Assembly: GCA_965204915.1 (NCBI GenBank) | Contig: OZ242023.1 | Coordinates: 2,170,001 to 2,234,000, forward strand | Origin: HK1 sp965204915 | GTDB taxonomy: Bacteria; Pseudomonadota; Gammaproteobacteria; HK1 | Direction: 5' to 3' | DNA length: 64,000 nucleotides | Shown here: positions 27,127 through 35,785 of the stretch, in pieces | Layout: each line of letters starts with the position of its first letter | How positions within the stretch are numbered: the stretch's first letter is position 1 | Position numbers and translations under genes: made by a program | Notes under the pieces: generated by a model | Database searches by the model: none | The model's input: only the letters and a program-made list of their open reading frames with translations | Told to the model about the DNA's origin: nothing

Positions 27127-27976
27127 AGCACCCGAATCCATCGGGGAAGCGGTGGGCCTCCTGGCGGGGGGCGGGCCGAGGGGGCGCGTCCTGGCGGGAG
27201 GCACGGATCTCCTGGTACAGCTCCGCGCCGGCACGATCGCTCCCGACGTCATCATCGACGTCAAGGGGATCGGGGAGACCCGCGAGATCCGGGAAGAAGA
27301 CGGCGTCCTCGTCGTCGGCGCCGCGGTGACCGGAGCGGAGCTCGGCGAGCACGCGGCCGCGAAGGCGACGTGGCCGGGGGTGGTCGAGGCCGCCGAGCTC
27401 ATCGGCTCGACCCAGATCCAGGGCCGGGCGTCGCTGGCCGGCAACCTCTGCAACGCATCCCCCGCGGCGGATACCGTGCCCGCCCTGATCGCCGCCGCCG
27501 CAACGTGCCGGATCGCGGGGCCGGACGGCACGCGCCACGTCCCGGTCGAGGACGTATGCACCGGACCCGGACAGCTCTCGCTCGGCGACGGGGAGTTCGT
27601 CGTCGCCTTCGTATTCCCGAAACGTCCGCCGCGCTCGGCCGACGCCTACCTGCGGTTCATCCCCCGCACCGAAATGGACATCGCGGTGGTGGGCGCGGCG
27701 GTGAGCCTGGGCTTCGGCGAGGACGGACGTTGCGCCGCGGCGCGGGTGGTCCTCGGCGCCGTCGCCTCGACCGCGATCCTCGTCGAGGAGGCAGGCGCGG
27801 CGCTCGCCGGCACCGGCTGCGGCGACGCCGCGATCGAGGCGATGGCCGCCGCCGCGCGCGCCGCCTGCCGCCCGATCGACGACAAGCGCGGCACCGCCGA
27901 GTACCGGACGAAGGTCGCGGGGGTGCTCGCGGCGCGGGCGGCACGGATCGCCGTCGAAAGAGCGAGGAACGCATGA
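27116..27976 (+). CDS. Molybdenum hydroxylase FAD-binding subunit (CoxM-like)
   Basis: The 286-residue medium subunit of a xanthine dehydrogenase / CO dehydrogenase-type enzyme binds FAD and passes electrons out of the complex. The FAD-binding motifs are VLAGGTDLLVQLRAG near 23-37 and a TIGG-equivalent region at SLAGNLCNASPAADTVPALIA near 104-124. The start is a TTG at 27116 (LRYEAPESIGEAV), preceded by AGGAGAG inside the Uma2 gene. The stop overlaps the small-subunit start by 4 bp (ATGA). Order medium-small-large matches coxMSL-type operons. Confidence 0.87.
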   Translation: MRYEAPESIGEAVGLLAGGGPRGRVLAGGTDLLVQLRAGTIAPDVIIDVKGIGETREIREEDGVLVVGAAVTGAELGEHAAAKATWPGVVEAAELIGSTQIQGRASLAGNLCNASPAADTVPALIAAAATCRIAGPDGTRHVPVEDVCTGPGQLSLGDGEFVVAFVFPKRPPRSADAYLRFIPRTEMDIAVVGAAVSLGFGEDGRCAAARVVLGAVASTAILVEEAGAALAGTGCGDAAIEAMAAAARAACRPIDDKRGTAEYRTKVAGVLAARAARIAVERARNA

Positions 27977-28458
27977 TGGCCAAGGCGCACGTCACCACCA
28001 CCGTCAACGGCGATCCGGTCGAGTTCCTCTGCGACGTGGAACAGACCTTGCTCGACGTGCTCAGGGACGAGCTGCACCTGACCGGCAGCAAGGAAGGATG
28101 CTCGTCCGGCGACTGCGGGGCGTGCAGCGTCATCCTCGACGGGCGGCTCGTCTGCGCCTGCCTGATGCTGGGGGTGGAGGCGCAGGGGCGCCGCGTCGAG
28201 ACCATCGAGGGGATGGCGACCGGGGACCGGCTGCACCCGCTGCAGACGAAGTTCCTCGAACATGCCGCGTTGCAGTGCGGCGTATGCACGCCGGGGTTCC
28301 TGGTGGCCGCGAAGTCGCTGCTCGACCGCAATCCCGACCCGACGGAGACCGAAGTCCGCTACTGGCTGGCCGGCAACCTCTGCCGGTGCACCGGCTACGA
28401 CAAGATCGTGCGCGCCGTGCTGGACACGGCGGCCGAGATGCGGAATGCCACCGCTTAG
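27973..28458 (+). CDS. Molybdenum hydroxylase [2Fe-2S] subunit (CoxS-like)
   Basis: A 161-residue iron-sulfur subunit with two [2Fe-2S] clusters. The plant-type cluster uses C43, C48, C51 and C63 (CSSGDCGAC then CAC). The alpha-helical cluster uses C102, C105, C137 and C139 (CGVC, CRC). It relays electrons from the molybdenum site of the large subunit to the FAD subunit. The start ATG at 27973 overlaps the previous stop, and a second ATG immediately follows. A 96-bp gap precedes the large-subunit gene. Confidence 0.93.
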   Translation: MMAKAHVTTTVNGDPVEFLCDVEQTLLDVLRDELHLTGSKEGCSSGDCGACSVILDGRLVCACLMLGVEAQGRRVETIEGMATGDRLHPLQTKFLEHAALQCGVCTPGFLVAAKSLLDRNPDPTETEVRYWLAGNLCRCTGYDKIVRAVLDTAAEMRNATA

Positions 28459-28554
28459 CGGTTGCCCCGCGATCCCCCGATGCGCAATCGCCGGCGTCGA
28501 AGCGCCGCCGATCCGGCCAGGGAATACGACCCTTTCATCCCAGGAGGCTGAACG

Positions 28555-30855
28555 ATGACCGATGGTTCCCAGGGGAAGGCGAACGGCGCCACCCGATGGA
28601 TCGGAACCCGGCCGGTGCGACCGGACGGAGTCGACAAGGTGACCGGCCGCGCGCGCTTCGGAGCGGACGCGCACCTCCCGAACATGCTGGTGGGCAAGGT
28701 GTTGCGCAGCCCCCATGCCCACGCCCGGCTGAAGTCGATCGAGGTCTCCCGCGCCCTCGCCCTGCCCGGTGTGAAGGCGGTGGCCACGCGGGACGACTTC
28801 AGCGATCTCCCCTCCGAGTTCGTGCCGGCCGGGGAGATGCTGGTCAACTACCGCGACGTCGTCCGCAACGTGATGGCGCGCGAGAAGGTCCTCTACGAAG
28901 GACATCCGGTGGCCGCGGTGGCCGCCGTGGGCGAGCGGGCCGCGAAGGAGGCGCTGGACCTCATCGAAGTCGAGTACGAGGCGCTGCCGCACGTGATGGA
29001 CGTGGAGGAGGCGATGGCCCCGGACGCGCCGCTGCTGCACGATGACATGATCACCGCGGGGGTGGAGCCGGCGCCGGAGACGCCCTCCAACGTCGCGAAG
29101 GTCGTCGAGTTCGGGCATGGCGACGTCGAGGCGGGCTTCGCCGAGGCGGACATGGTGGTCGAGCGCGAGTTCCGCACCCGGCCCGTGCACCAGGGCTACA
29201 TCGAGCCGCATTCGTGCGTCGCGAGCTTCTCGGAGGACGGCCAGGCCGATCTGTGGTGCACGACCCAGGGGCATTTCGTGGTGCGCGGGCACTGCGCGAA
29301 GCTCCTCGGGATGGAGGTGTCCAGGCTGCGCGTCACCGCGTCGGAGATCGGCGGCGGCTTCGGCGGGAAGACGGTGGTGTACCTGGAGCCGCTGGCGCTG
29401 ATGCTCTCCCGCAAATCCGGTAACCCCGTCAAGATGACCATGTCCCGCGAGGAGGTCTTCCGCGCCTCCGGCCCCGCGCCGGGCACCTGCATCCGGGTCA
29501 GGGTGGGGGTGAGGAGGGACGGCCGGATCACCGCGGGAGAGGCGGAGCTCAAGTACGAAGCGGGCGCGTTCCAGGGCTCGCCGGTGCAGCCCGGCTGCAT
29601 GTGCGCCTTCGCCCCCTACGACCTTCCGAACGTCGAGGTCACGGGATACGACGTGGTGGTCAACCGGCCGAAGGCGACCGCCTACCGCGCCCCCGGCGCC
29701 CCGCAGTCGGAGTTCGCGGTCGAATCCGTCATCGACGAGCTGGCCAAGGCCATCGGGATGGATCCGGTGGAGCTGCGGCTGAAGAACGCCGCGAAGGAGG
29801 GCACCCGGGCCGCCTACGGCCCGACGTTCGGGCCGGTGGGGCTGGTCGAGACGCTGGAAGCGGCCAGGGCGCACGACCACTACCGCGCGCCGCTCGGGCC
29901 GGGGCAGGGCAGGGGGGTGGCGTCCGGGTTCTGGTTCAACATCGGCGGCGAGACCTGCGCGAACCTCAACCTCGGCGAGGACGGCACCATCGCGCTGGTC
30001 GCCGGCACACCGGACATCGGCGGCTCGCGCGCGGCGTTGTGCCTCCAGGCGGCAGAGGCGCTCGGGGTGGACGTGGAGACGATCCGCCCCCTCATCGCCG
30101 ATACGTCCTCCCTCGGCTACACCTTCCTCACCGGCGGGAGCCGGACCGCGTTCGCGAGCGGCATGGCGGTGATCGAGGCGTCGAAGGACATGATCGGGCA
30201 GCTCTGTGAGCGCGCGGCGAAGATCTGGGACATCCCCGTGGATGCGGTGGAGTGGGTCGAGGGCGAAGCGCGGCCGGCCGGCGCCAACGCCGGGGAGTTC
30301 GAGCCGCTGCCCCTCGCCGACCTCGCCGGGCTCGCAGGCAAGACCGGCGGGCCGATCGTGGGCCGCGCCCAGATCAACGCCCAGGGCGCGGGCCCGAGCT
30401 TCGGGACGCACGTGGTGGACGTCGACGTCGACCGCGAGACGGGGAGGGTGGAGATCTTGCGCTACACCGCCGTCCAGGACGCCGGCAAGGCGGTGCATCC
30501 GGGCTACGTGGAAGGGCAGATGCAGGGCGGGGCGGTGCAGGGTATCGGCTGGGCGCTGAACGAGGAGTACGTCTACGACGAGAACGGGAGGCTCGAGAAC
30601 CCCGGCTTCCTCGACTACCGCATCCCGGTCTGCTCCGACGTGCCCATGATCGACACCGTGATCGTCGAGGTGCCGAACCCCACCCACCCTTACGGCGTGC
30701 GCGGGGTCGGCGAGACCCCGATCATCCCCCCGATGGCGGCCATCGCCAACGCGGTGGAAGGCGCGCTGGGGATCCGCTTCACCGAGCTCCCCATGTCCCC
30801 ACCGAGGGTGCTGAAGGCCGTCGACGAAGCACGCCTCCCGGAGGCGGCGGACTGA
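28555..30855 (+). CDS. Molybdenum hydroxylase large subunit (CoxL/XDH-like), substrate unknown
   Basis: This 766-residue catalytic subunit of the xanthine oxidase family carries the molybdopterin cytosine dinucleotide site. It contains ASEIGGGFGGK near 260-270, the active-site loop TAYRAPGAPQSEF near 380, and the catalytic glutamate in GVRGVGETPII near 715-722. The loop lacks the AYxCSFR motif of form I CO dehydrogenase, so carbon monoxide is unlikely. The AYRAPG loop is common in aldehyde, aromatic-acyl-CoA and uncharacterised hydroxylases. AGGAGG lies upstream of the ATG. No coxDEFG-type maturation genes are nearby, but a MoaD-like gene follows 9 bp downstream. Confidence 0.87.
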   Translation: MTDGSQGKANGATRWIGTRPVRPDGVDKVTGRARFGADAHLPNMLVGKVLRSPHAHARLKSIEVSRALALPGVKAVATRDDFSDLPSEFVPAGEMLVNYRDVVRNVMAREKVLYEGHPVAAVAAVGERAAKEALDLIEVEYEALPHVMDVEEAMAPDAPLLHDDMITAGVEPAPETPSNVAKVVEFGHGDVEAGFAEADMVVEREFRTRPVHQGYIEPHSCVASFSEDGQADLWCTTQGHFVVRGHCAKLLGMEVSRLRVTASEIGGGFGGKTVVYLEPLALMLSRKSGNPVKMTMSREEVFRASGPAPGTCIRVRVGVRRDGRITAGEAELKYEAGAFQGSPVQPGCMCAFAPYDLPNVEVTGYDVVVNRPKATAYRAPGAPQSEFAVESVIDELAKAIGMDPVELRLKNAAKEGTRAAYGPTFGPVGLVETLEAARAHDHYRAPLGPGQGRGVASGFWFNIGGETCANLNLGEDGTIALVAGTPDIGGSRAALCLQAAEALGVDVETIRPLIADTSSLGYTFLTGGSRTAFASGMAVIEASKDMIGQLCERAAKIWDIPVDAVEWVEGEARPAGANAGEFEPLPLADLAGLAGKTGGPIVGRAQINAQGAGPSFGTHVVDVDVDRETGRVEILRYTAVQDAGKAVHPGYVEGQMQGGAVQGIGWALNEEYVYDENGRLENPGFLDYRIPVCSDVPMIDTVIVEVPNPTHPYGVRGVGETPIIPPMAAIANAVEGALGIRFTELPMSPPRVLKAVDEARLPEAAD

Positions 30856-30864
30856 AGATCGGCG

Positions 30865-31110
30865 GTGGCGCGGGTCGTCTTCACCGGCAGCTTCCGGCGC
30901 TATGCCGGCGGCGACGCCGAGACCGAGATCGACGCGGCCAACGTGCGCGACCTGCTCGCGAAGCTGGGGGAGCGCTACCCGGCGCTCGCCCCGCATCTGG
31001 ACGAAGGGATCGCGCTGGCCATCGACGGGGAGATCCACCAGGACGCCCTGTTCTCGCGGATCGGACCGGACAGCCGCGTGCACCTGATGCCGAGGATCGC
31101 CGGGGGCTGA
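30865..31110 (+). CDS. MoaD/ThiS-like ubiquitin-fold sulfur carrier
   Basis: The 81-residue beta-grasp protein ends in the Gly-Gly tail (MPRIAGG) required for C-terminal thiocarboxylation. It resembles MoaD, the small subunit of molybdopterin synthase, with the typical VRDLLAKLGERYPALAPHL helix. The GTG at 30865 is used. Being 9 bp after a molybdenum hydroxylase gene, it may supply sulfur for the pterin cofactor of this enzyme. A tungsten-type or dedicated carrier role is possible. Confidence 0.8.
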   Translation: MARVVFTGSFRRYAGGDAETEIDAANVRDLLAKLGERYPALAPHLDEGIALAIDGEIHQDALFSRIGPDSRVHLMPRIAGG

Positions 31111-31126
31111 GTCCGGTCGAAGCCGA

Positions 31127-32053
31127 TCAGATCCAGCCCCGGGCCTTCACGGCCGGTGCGAACGAGCGGCTGACCGGAACCTTGGCGCCGTTCACGAGAC
31201 GCAAGGCGATGCGGCCGCCTCGCTGCCGTTCGACTCCGACGACGGCGGCACGGGCCACCCAATGCGAGCGGTGCACCTGCAACCCATCGATGTCCTCGAC
31301 CTCGCGTAGCGCATCGCGGAAGCGCAGCAGCAACATCTCCGAACCTGCCGCGGTATGAACTTCGACGTAATGATCCTGCATGCGGAGATGGAGCAGATCG
31401 CCTCTCGATCGCGCAGGCAGCCGGTCGAGCAAGGCCGCATGGGTTGCGGCGGGCGGTGCCGGGCCCGTTCTCCGGACCGGTGGGACCGCCTCCGCGGGGT
31501 TCGACTCCACACCGGCATCCCGCTGCCGTGACGGCTTCTCGATGAAATGAAAGGCGAGAGGCCCGATCAGCAGGTGGAGCACCAGGACCTGTCCATAGAG
31601 GACGACGATGCCGGAGAGCCCGGAGGTTCGATGGTCCAGATAGGCGGTCACCACCATCCAGACCGTGCCGGTACCCGGCAGGGCCGCGATCAGGCCGGCG
31701 AGCAACATCCCTGTCCATAACGGCCACTTCCGAGCCCGGAACGTCGAGATCGTGAGGTTGAATGCAGCCAACCCGACGAGCCAGTTCACACCCACCGCAG
31801 TCATCCAGAACACCAGGCGGTCGGAGACGGACAGCGAGACCCAGGTGCCGAAGGGGCCGAGAAATACGAGCAGTGCAACCGTGGACAGAAATCCCGTCAG
31901 GTGCAGTACAGGACGACCCGTGCCCAGCCATTCGCGAATCGCGAGCTGCGCGCGTTCCTTCGCTCGCGAAATATTCGGATGCTTCACGAATTTCCAATTG
32001 CCAGCGGTGCGGATCACAATCGAGAATCGGCGGTACGGCATGCCGCACACCAT
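31127..32053 (-). CDS. LytTR-domain membrane-bound transcriptional regulator
   Basis: The protein of about 304-308 residues has four hydrophobic segments (about 55-75, 83-105, 115-140, 150-180) and a C-terminal LytTR DNA-binding domain. The latter runs from LPARSRGDLLHLRMQDHYVEVHTAAG to HRSHWVARAAVVGVERQRGG. LytTR domains bind direct repeats upstream of target genes. This one is membrane-anchored without a receiver domain, so it may sense something directly. The ATG at 32041 (MPYRRFS) is an alternative start 12 nt downstream. It is transcribed convergently with the molybdenum hydroxylase operon. Confidence 0.83.
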   Translation of the reverse strand: MVCGMPYRRFSIVIRTAGNWKFVKHPNISRAKERAQLAIREWLGTGRPVLHLTGFLSTVALLVFLGPFGTWVSLSVSDRLVFWMTAVGVNWLVGLAAFNLTISTFRARKWPLWTGMLLAGLIAALPGTGTVWMVVTAYLDHRTSGLSGIVVLYGQVLVLHLLIGPLAFHFIEKPSRQRDAGVESNPAEAVPPVRRTGPAPPAATHAALLDRLPARSRGDLLHLRMQDHYVEVHTAAGSEMLLLRFRDALREVEDIDGLQVHRSHWVARAAVVGVERQRGGRIALRLVNGAKVPVSRSFAPAVKARGWI

Positions 32054-32267
32054 CCCCTGTCCCCCGCCTCGCTACGCACAGGAGAGCCCGTCATGATCCG
32101 CCGACCTTTCGCCGCTACCGGCCCGAGCGGCATTGTAGCCGTTCCGGCTGCATCGGATCCCAGGTGAACGCTTGGACGTCGGTGCAATCGTCGAGCGCCT
32201 GCCGGGGGCGGCCAACGCATGACTTCAAGGAGTTCCTGGAGCTTCCCCGAACGATGGAGGTGCAGGC

Positions 32268-32495
32268 GTCTTCCCGATGACCGGCGAGTACGACTACTCG
32301 TGCACGCCCGAGCCGACGCGGGAGACGGCTGCGCGGATCCCCGGCGCGGAGGCGATCATCATGGATGGTATCGGGCACTTCCCGATGAGTGGGAATCCGG
32401 AGCGTTTCGCCGCGTTCATCCTCCCGGTACCGGATCGCATCCTGATGGTTCGAATCGGGGCCTGCCGGCTGCATCCGTACCAACCACAGCGATAG
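32268..32495 (+). pseudogene. Remnant of an alpha/beta hydrolase (C-terminal piece)
   Basis: The frame VFPMTGEYDYSCTPEPTRE to FAAFILPVPDRIL matches the last third of alpha/beta hydrolases. It includes the strand carrying the acid residue (GEYDY) and the catalytic histidine in MDGIGHFPMSGNPERF. The nucleophile half is missing. Just upstream, HDFKEFLELPRTME in another frame may be a further piece of the same ancestral gene, implying a frameshift. It lies between the LytTR gene and gacA. Confidence 0.65.
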
Positions 32496-32516
32496 AGAAA
32501 GAGGAGGGAAGTACAC

Positions 32517-33170
32517 ATGAAGGAACAGATCGGCGTCGTTGTCTGCGACACCCACCAATTGTCGCGAAACGGACTGGTTCGACTACTCACGGAAGAGGAG
32601 GGTATCGCGGTGCTCAGCGAGTGCGACCGTGGCGAAGACGCCATACGGCTGGCGCGCGAGCATCAAGCCGACGTGCTCCTCATCGACATGGAGGTCCCCG
32701 ACATCGGCGGCCTCGAGGTGGCGAGAAGGCTGGGCAGAAGCAACGGCTTGCCGCCGGTCATCCTGATCGGTACCCATGCGGAAGGCCCGATCCCGGCTCG
32801 TGCACTGGAGAGCGGTGCGGCCGGCTACCTGACGCGAGGCTGTGTCCCGGTGGAGGTGGTGACGGCGGTGCGAAGAGCGGCGGAAGGGCGGCGCTACGTC
32901 GATGCGGAGGTGGCACAGGGCATGGTCATCGACAAATTGAACCCCGGAAGCTCTCCCATCGCGACCCTGACCGCCCGCGAGCTGACGGTGATGGTCATGG
33001 TGAGCAGCGGATACGACCGGCAGACCATCTCCGAGCGCCTGTGCCTGAGCCCCAAGACGGTGAGCACCTACCGCACCCGGATCATGCGCAAGCTCGGCAC
33101 GTCGAACGACGTGGAGCTCACCCATCTGTCCTATCGGCACGGACTGCTGGAGCTGCTCGAAACGGAGTAG
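32517..33170 (+). CDS. gacA: GacA/UvrY-type response regulator with atypical receiver
   Basis: The 217-residue NarL/FixJ-family regulator has an N-terminal receiver and a C-terminal LuxR helix-turn-helix (LTARELTVMVMVSSGYDRQT through KTVSTYRTRIMRKLG). Its position directly before uvrC and pgsA identifies it as the GacA/UvrY orthologue, which in gammaproteobacteria activates Csr-family small RNAs. The phospho-acceptor is D57 (LLIDMEVPD). However, the acidic pair usually written DD is D11-T12, and the conserved lysine is R107 (GYLTRG). Phosphorylation may therefore be altered. AGGAGGG precedes the ATG at 32517. UvrC follows 101 bp downstream. Confidence 0.85.
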   Translation: MKEQIGVVVCDTHQLSRNGLVRLLTEEEGIAVLSECDRGEDAIRLAREHQADVLLIDMEVPDIGGLEVARRLGRSNGLPPVILIGTHAEGPIPARALESGAAGYLTRGCVPVEVVTAVRRAAEGRRYVDAEVAQGMVIDKLNPGSSPIATLTARELTVMVMVSSGYDRQTISERLCLSPKTVSTYRTRIMRKLGTSNDVELTHLSYRHGLLELLETE

Positions 33171-33271
33171 GGCATCGCGGTCCTTGCCGACCCTGCCAGC
33201 CCACGGGCAGCGAATTTCGCTCCCGTGGGCCGCACGGTACAGTACGAGGGTCACCGCACCCGTCCTCCGCC

Positions 33272-35119
33272 GTGGAACAGCACCCCGCCAAGTTCGACAC
33301 GCAGTCCTTCCTTCGAACCCTCACCAACGACCCGGGTGTCTACCGGCTGCTCGATCGGCTCGGGCGCGTCCTCTACGTCGGGAAGGCGCGCAGCCTGAAG
33401 AAGCGCGTTGCAAGCTATTTCCGGCTCCCCGAGCAGCTCGCGCCGAAGACGCGCGCGCTGATGTCCCATACCCACCTGGTCGAGGTCACCGTCACCCACA
33501 CCGAGACCGAAGCGCTCCTGCTCGAGAACAACCTGATCAAGGAGCATCGCCCCCGCTACAACATCGTGCTCCGCGACGACAAGAGCTTTCCGTACATCCA
33601 CGTCACCACCGGCGACAGATTTCCGCGGCTGGCCTTCCATCGCGGGGCGCGACGCGGGAAAGGCCGTTACTTCGGTCCGTTCGCGAGCGCGGGGGCGACG
33701 CGCAGCACGCTCGGCCAGCTACAGAAGCTGTTCCGGGTGCGCCAGTGCGAGGATTCGTTCTTCGAGAACCGCTCCCGGCCTTGCCTGCAATACCAGATCG
33801 AGCGCTGCACCGCTCCATGCGTCGGGCTGGTCGACGCGGCCGTGTACGGCGAAGACGTGCGCCATGCCGTCATGTTCCTCGAAGGCAAGAGCGAAGAGAT
33901 GGTCGGCGAGCTGGTGCGGCGCATGGAATCGGCGTCGGCCGCGCTCGAGTTCGAGCTCGCCGCACGGTACCGCGATCAGATCGCGAACCTGCGACGGGTT
34001 CAGGCCCGGCAATACGTCTCGGGAGCGAAGGGAAACGTCGACGTCGTCGCGGCGAGCGCGCGCGAAGGCGTCGCGGTGGTCGAGCTGTTCGTCATCCGCA
34101 ACGGGCAGGGCCTGGGTTCGCGCACGTTGCGGCCGGCGCACGGCAGCGACGCCGGCGAAGGCGAGCTGCTGCGTGCGTTCCTCCCGCAGTACTACCTCTC
34201 GCGTGCGGGCCGCGAACGCCCGGTCCCCGACGAGATCCTGCTCAGTGTCGCGATTGACGGCCTCGACGTCCTCGAGCAGGCGCTCGGCGAACAGACCGGA
34301 CGGAGGATCTCGATACGGTGCAACGTGCGCGGCGAGCGCGCGCGATGGGTCGCGATGGCCGTGGACAACGCGGAGCTCTCGCTCCGGCAGCGGATCGCCA
34401 GCCGCGCGAATCTGCGCGGGCAATTCGAGGCGCTGCAGGAGCTGCTTGGCCTCGACGAGCCGCCGGGACGGATCGAGTGCTTCGACGTGAGCCATACGAG
34501 CGGCGAATCGACGGTCGCGTCCTGCGTCGTCTTCGAGTACGACGGAGCGAAGAAGTCCGACTACCGGCGCTTCAACCTCTCCGGGACAAAGGCGGGTGAC
34601 GATTACGGCGCCATGCGCAGCGCGCTGGAACGCCGGTACGCGCGGTTGCAGCGCGAGGAAGCGGCGCTCCCCGACCTGTTGCTGGTGGACGGTGGGCGAG
34701 GGCAGCTCAAGCAGGCGCTCGAAGTACTCGCCGAGCTGCAGATCTCCGGCGTCGCCGCCGTCGGGGTCGCCAAGGGAACCACCCGCAAGCCCGGGCTCGA
34801 GCAGCTCTTTCTTCCCGGTCGCGCCGCCCCCATCGTACTCTCGCCCGATTCGGCCGCGTTGCACCTGATCCAGCGGATCCGCGACGAGGCCCACCGTTTC
34901 GCGATCACCGGGCACCGGAACCGGCGCAGCCACGCCAAGCGGACCTCGGTGCTGGAGCGGATTCCGGGAATCGGCCCCCGTCGCCGGCAGCGGTTGCTGA
35001 GCGAGTTCGGTGGGCTTCAGGGGGTTTCCCGAGCCGGCGTCGAAGATCTGGTACGGGTACGGGGCATCAGCCGCGATCTCGCCCTCGCGATCCACGAGGC
35101 TTTCCGGGACGCATCGTGA
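33272..35119 (+). CDS. uvrC: UvrC, excinuclease ABC subunit C
   Basis: The 615-residue subunit of nucleotide-excision repair makes both incisions around a lesion. The N-terminal GIY-YIG nuclease domain (GVYRLLDRLGRVLYVGKA) covers about 15-100. The UVR motif (residues about 205-240) contains ALEFELAARYRDQI. The C-terminal RNase H-like domain contains ECFDVSHTSGESTVAS and LLLVDGGRGQL, and the protein ends in a double helix-hairpin-helix (IPGIGPRRRQRLL, VRGISRDLALAI). The GTG at 33272 gives the usual UvrC length. The frame remains open upstream without similarity. The stop overlaps pgsA by 4 bp. Confidence 0.95.
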   Translation: MEQHPAKFDTQSFLRTLTNDPGVYRLLDRLGRVLYVGKARSLKKRVASYFRLPEQLAPKTRALMSHTHLVEVTVTHTETEALLLENNLIKEHRPRYNIVLRDDKSFPYIHVTTGDRFPRLAFHRGARRGKGRYFGPFASAGATRSTLGQLQKLFRVRQCEDSFFENRSRPCLQYQIERCTAPCVGLVDAAVYGEDVRHAVMFLEGKSEEMVGELVRRMESASAALEFELAARYRDQIANLRRVQARQYVSGAKGNVDVVAASAREGVAVVELFVIRNGQGLGSRTLRPAHGSDAGEGELLRAFLPQYYLSRAGRERPVPDEILLSVAIDGLDVLEQALGEQTGRRISIRCNVRGERARWVAMAVDNAELSLRQRIASRANLRGQFEALQELLGLDEPPGRIECFDVSHTSGESTVASCVVFEYDGAKKSDYRRFNLSGTKAGDDYGAMRSALERRYARLQREEAALPDLLLVDGGRGQLKQALEVLAELQISGVAAVGVAKGTTRKPGLEQLFLPGRAAPIVLSPDSAALHLIQRIRDEAHRFAITGHRNRRSHAKRTSVLERIPGIGPRRRQRLLSEFGGLQGVSRAGVEDLVRVRGISRDLALAIHEAFRDAS

Positions 35120-35691
35120 ACGTGCCGAACACACTCACCGCGGCACGCATCCTCCTGGTGCCGGTGCTGGTGGCCGCCTTCCACCTTCCGTTCACGTGGG
35201 CGCCGACGGCGTGCGCTGCGATCTTCGCACTGGCCGCGGCCACGGACTGGGCGGACGGCTTCCTCGCCCGCCGGCTGTCGCAGGTCTCCACGTTCGGGGC
35301 GTTTCTCGATCCGGTGGCCGACAAGCTGATGGTGGCGGTCACGCTCGTGCTCATCGTCCAGCACGACCCGACCCCGTGGATCGCGATCCCGGCCGCGATC
35401 ATCGTATGCCGCGAGATCGTCGTCTCCGCGCTGCGCGAGCTCATGGCCGATCTCGGACAGCGTGCGACGGTGGCGGTGGCGACGATCGGAAAGGTGAAGA
35501 CGGCCTCGCAGATGACCGCCCTGTTGTTGATGCTGTACCGCCACGACCTGGGGCCGCTTCCGGTGTACCGGATCGGAACCGTACTGCTCTATCTGGCGAC
35601 GGCGCTCACGATCTGGTCGATGGTGGTCTACTTGCGTGCGGCATGGCCGGTGATGACGTCGGGAAACACCAGTGGCAGCCGCCCGACGTGA
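35116..35691 (+). CDS. pgsA: PgsA, CDP-diacylglycerol--glycerol-3-phosphate 3-phosphatidyltransferase
   Basis: This 191-residue integral membrane enzyme makes phosphatidylglycerol-phosphate, the precursor of phosphatidylglycerol and cardiolipin. The CDP-alcohol phosphotransferase motif D-G-x2-A-R-x8-G-x3-D-x3-D is seen as DGFLARRLSQVSTFGAFLDPVADK. Four to six TM helices are apparent. The GTG at 35116 overlaps the uvrC stop (GTGA), showing translational coupling. The order gacA-uvrC-pgsA and the tRNAs that follow match E. coli. Confidence 0.94.
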   Translation: MNVPNTLTAARILLVPVLVAAFHLPFTWAPTACAAIFALAAATDWADGFLARRLSQVSTFGAFLDPVADKLMVAVTLVLIVQHDPTPWIAIPAAIIVCREIVVSALRELMADLGQRATVAVATIGKVKTASQMTALLLMLYRHDLGPLPVYRIGTVLLYLATALTIWSMVVYLRAAWPVMTSGNTSGSRPT

Positions 35692-35742
35692 GCGGGGGAG
35701 GGGAGCCGGCACACCGGCCCGGCGCATGGCGCAAACGTGGTC

Positions 35743-35770
35743 TTGACAGCCGATTGCCTGTTTTTAGAAT
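35743..35770 (+). promoter_or_regulatory. Sigma70 promoter of the tRNA genes
   Basis: A perfect TTGACA (35743-35748) is followed after 16 bp by TAGAAT (35765-35770), 16 bp before the tRNA-Gly gene. This is the best consensus promoter seen in the window. Confidence 0.85.
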
Positions 35771-35785
35771 ACGCGGTTCAACTCC

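Noticed and set aside
28555..30855. Aerobic CO dehydrogenase (form I coxL)
   Set aside because: The gene order fits, but the active-site loop reads AYRAPGAPQ, not AYxCSFR, and the coxDEFG accessory genes are absent.
27646..31083. A 1145-codon minus-strand frame across the molybdenum hydroxylase genes
   Set aside because: It is a shadow of coxM/S/L-like genes with low-complexity Arg/Asp/Val composition and no motif. The plus-strand genes carry all conserved cofactor residues.
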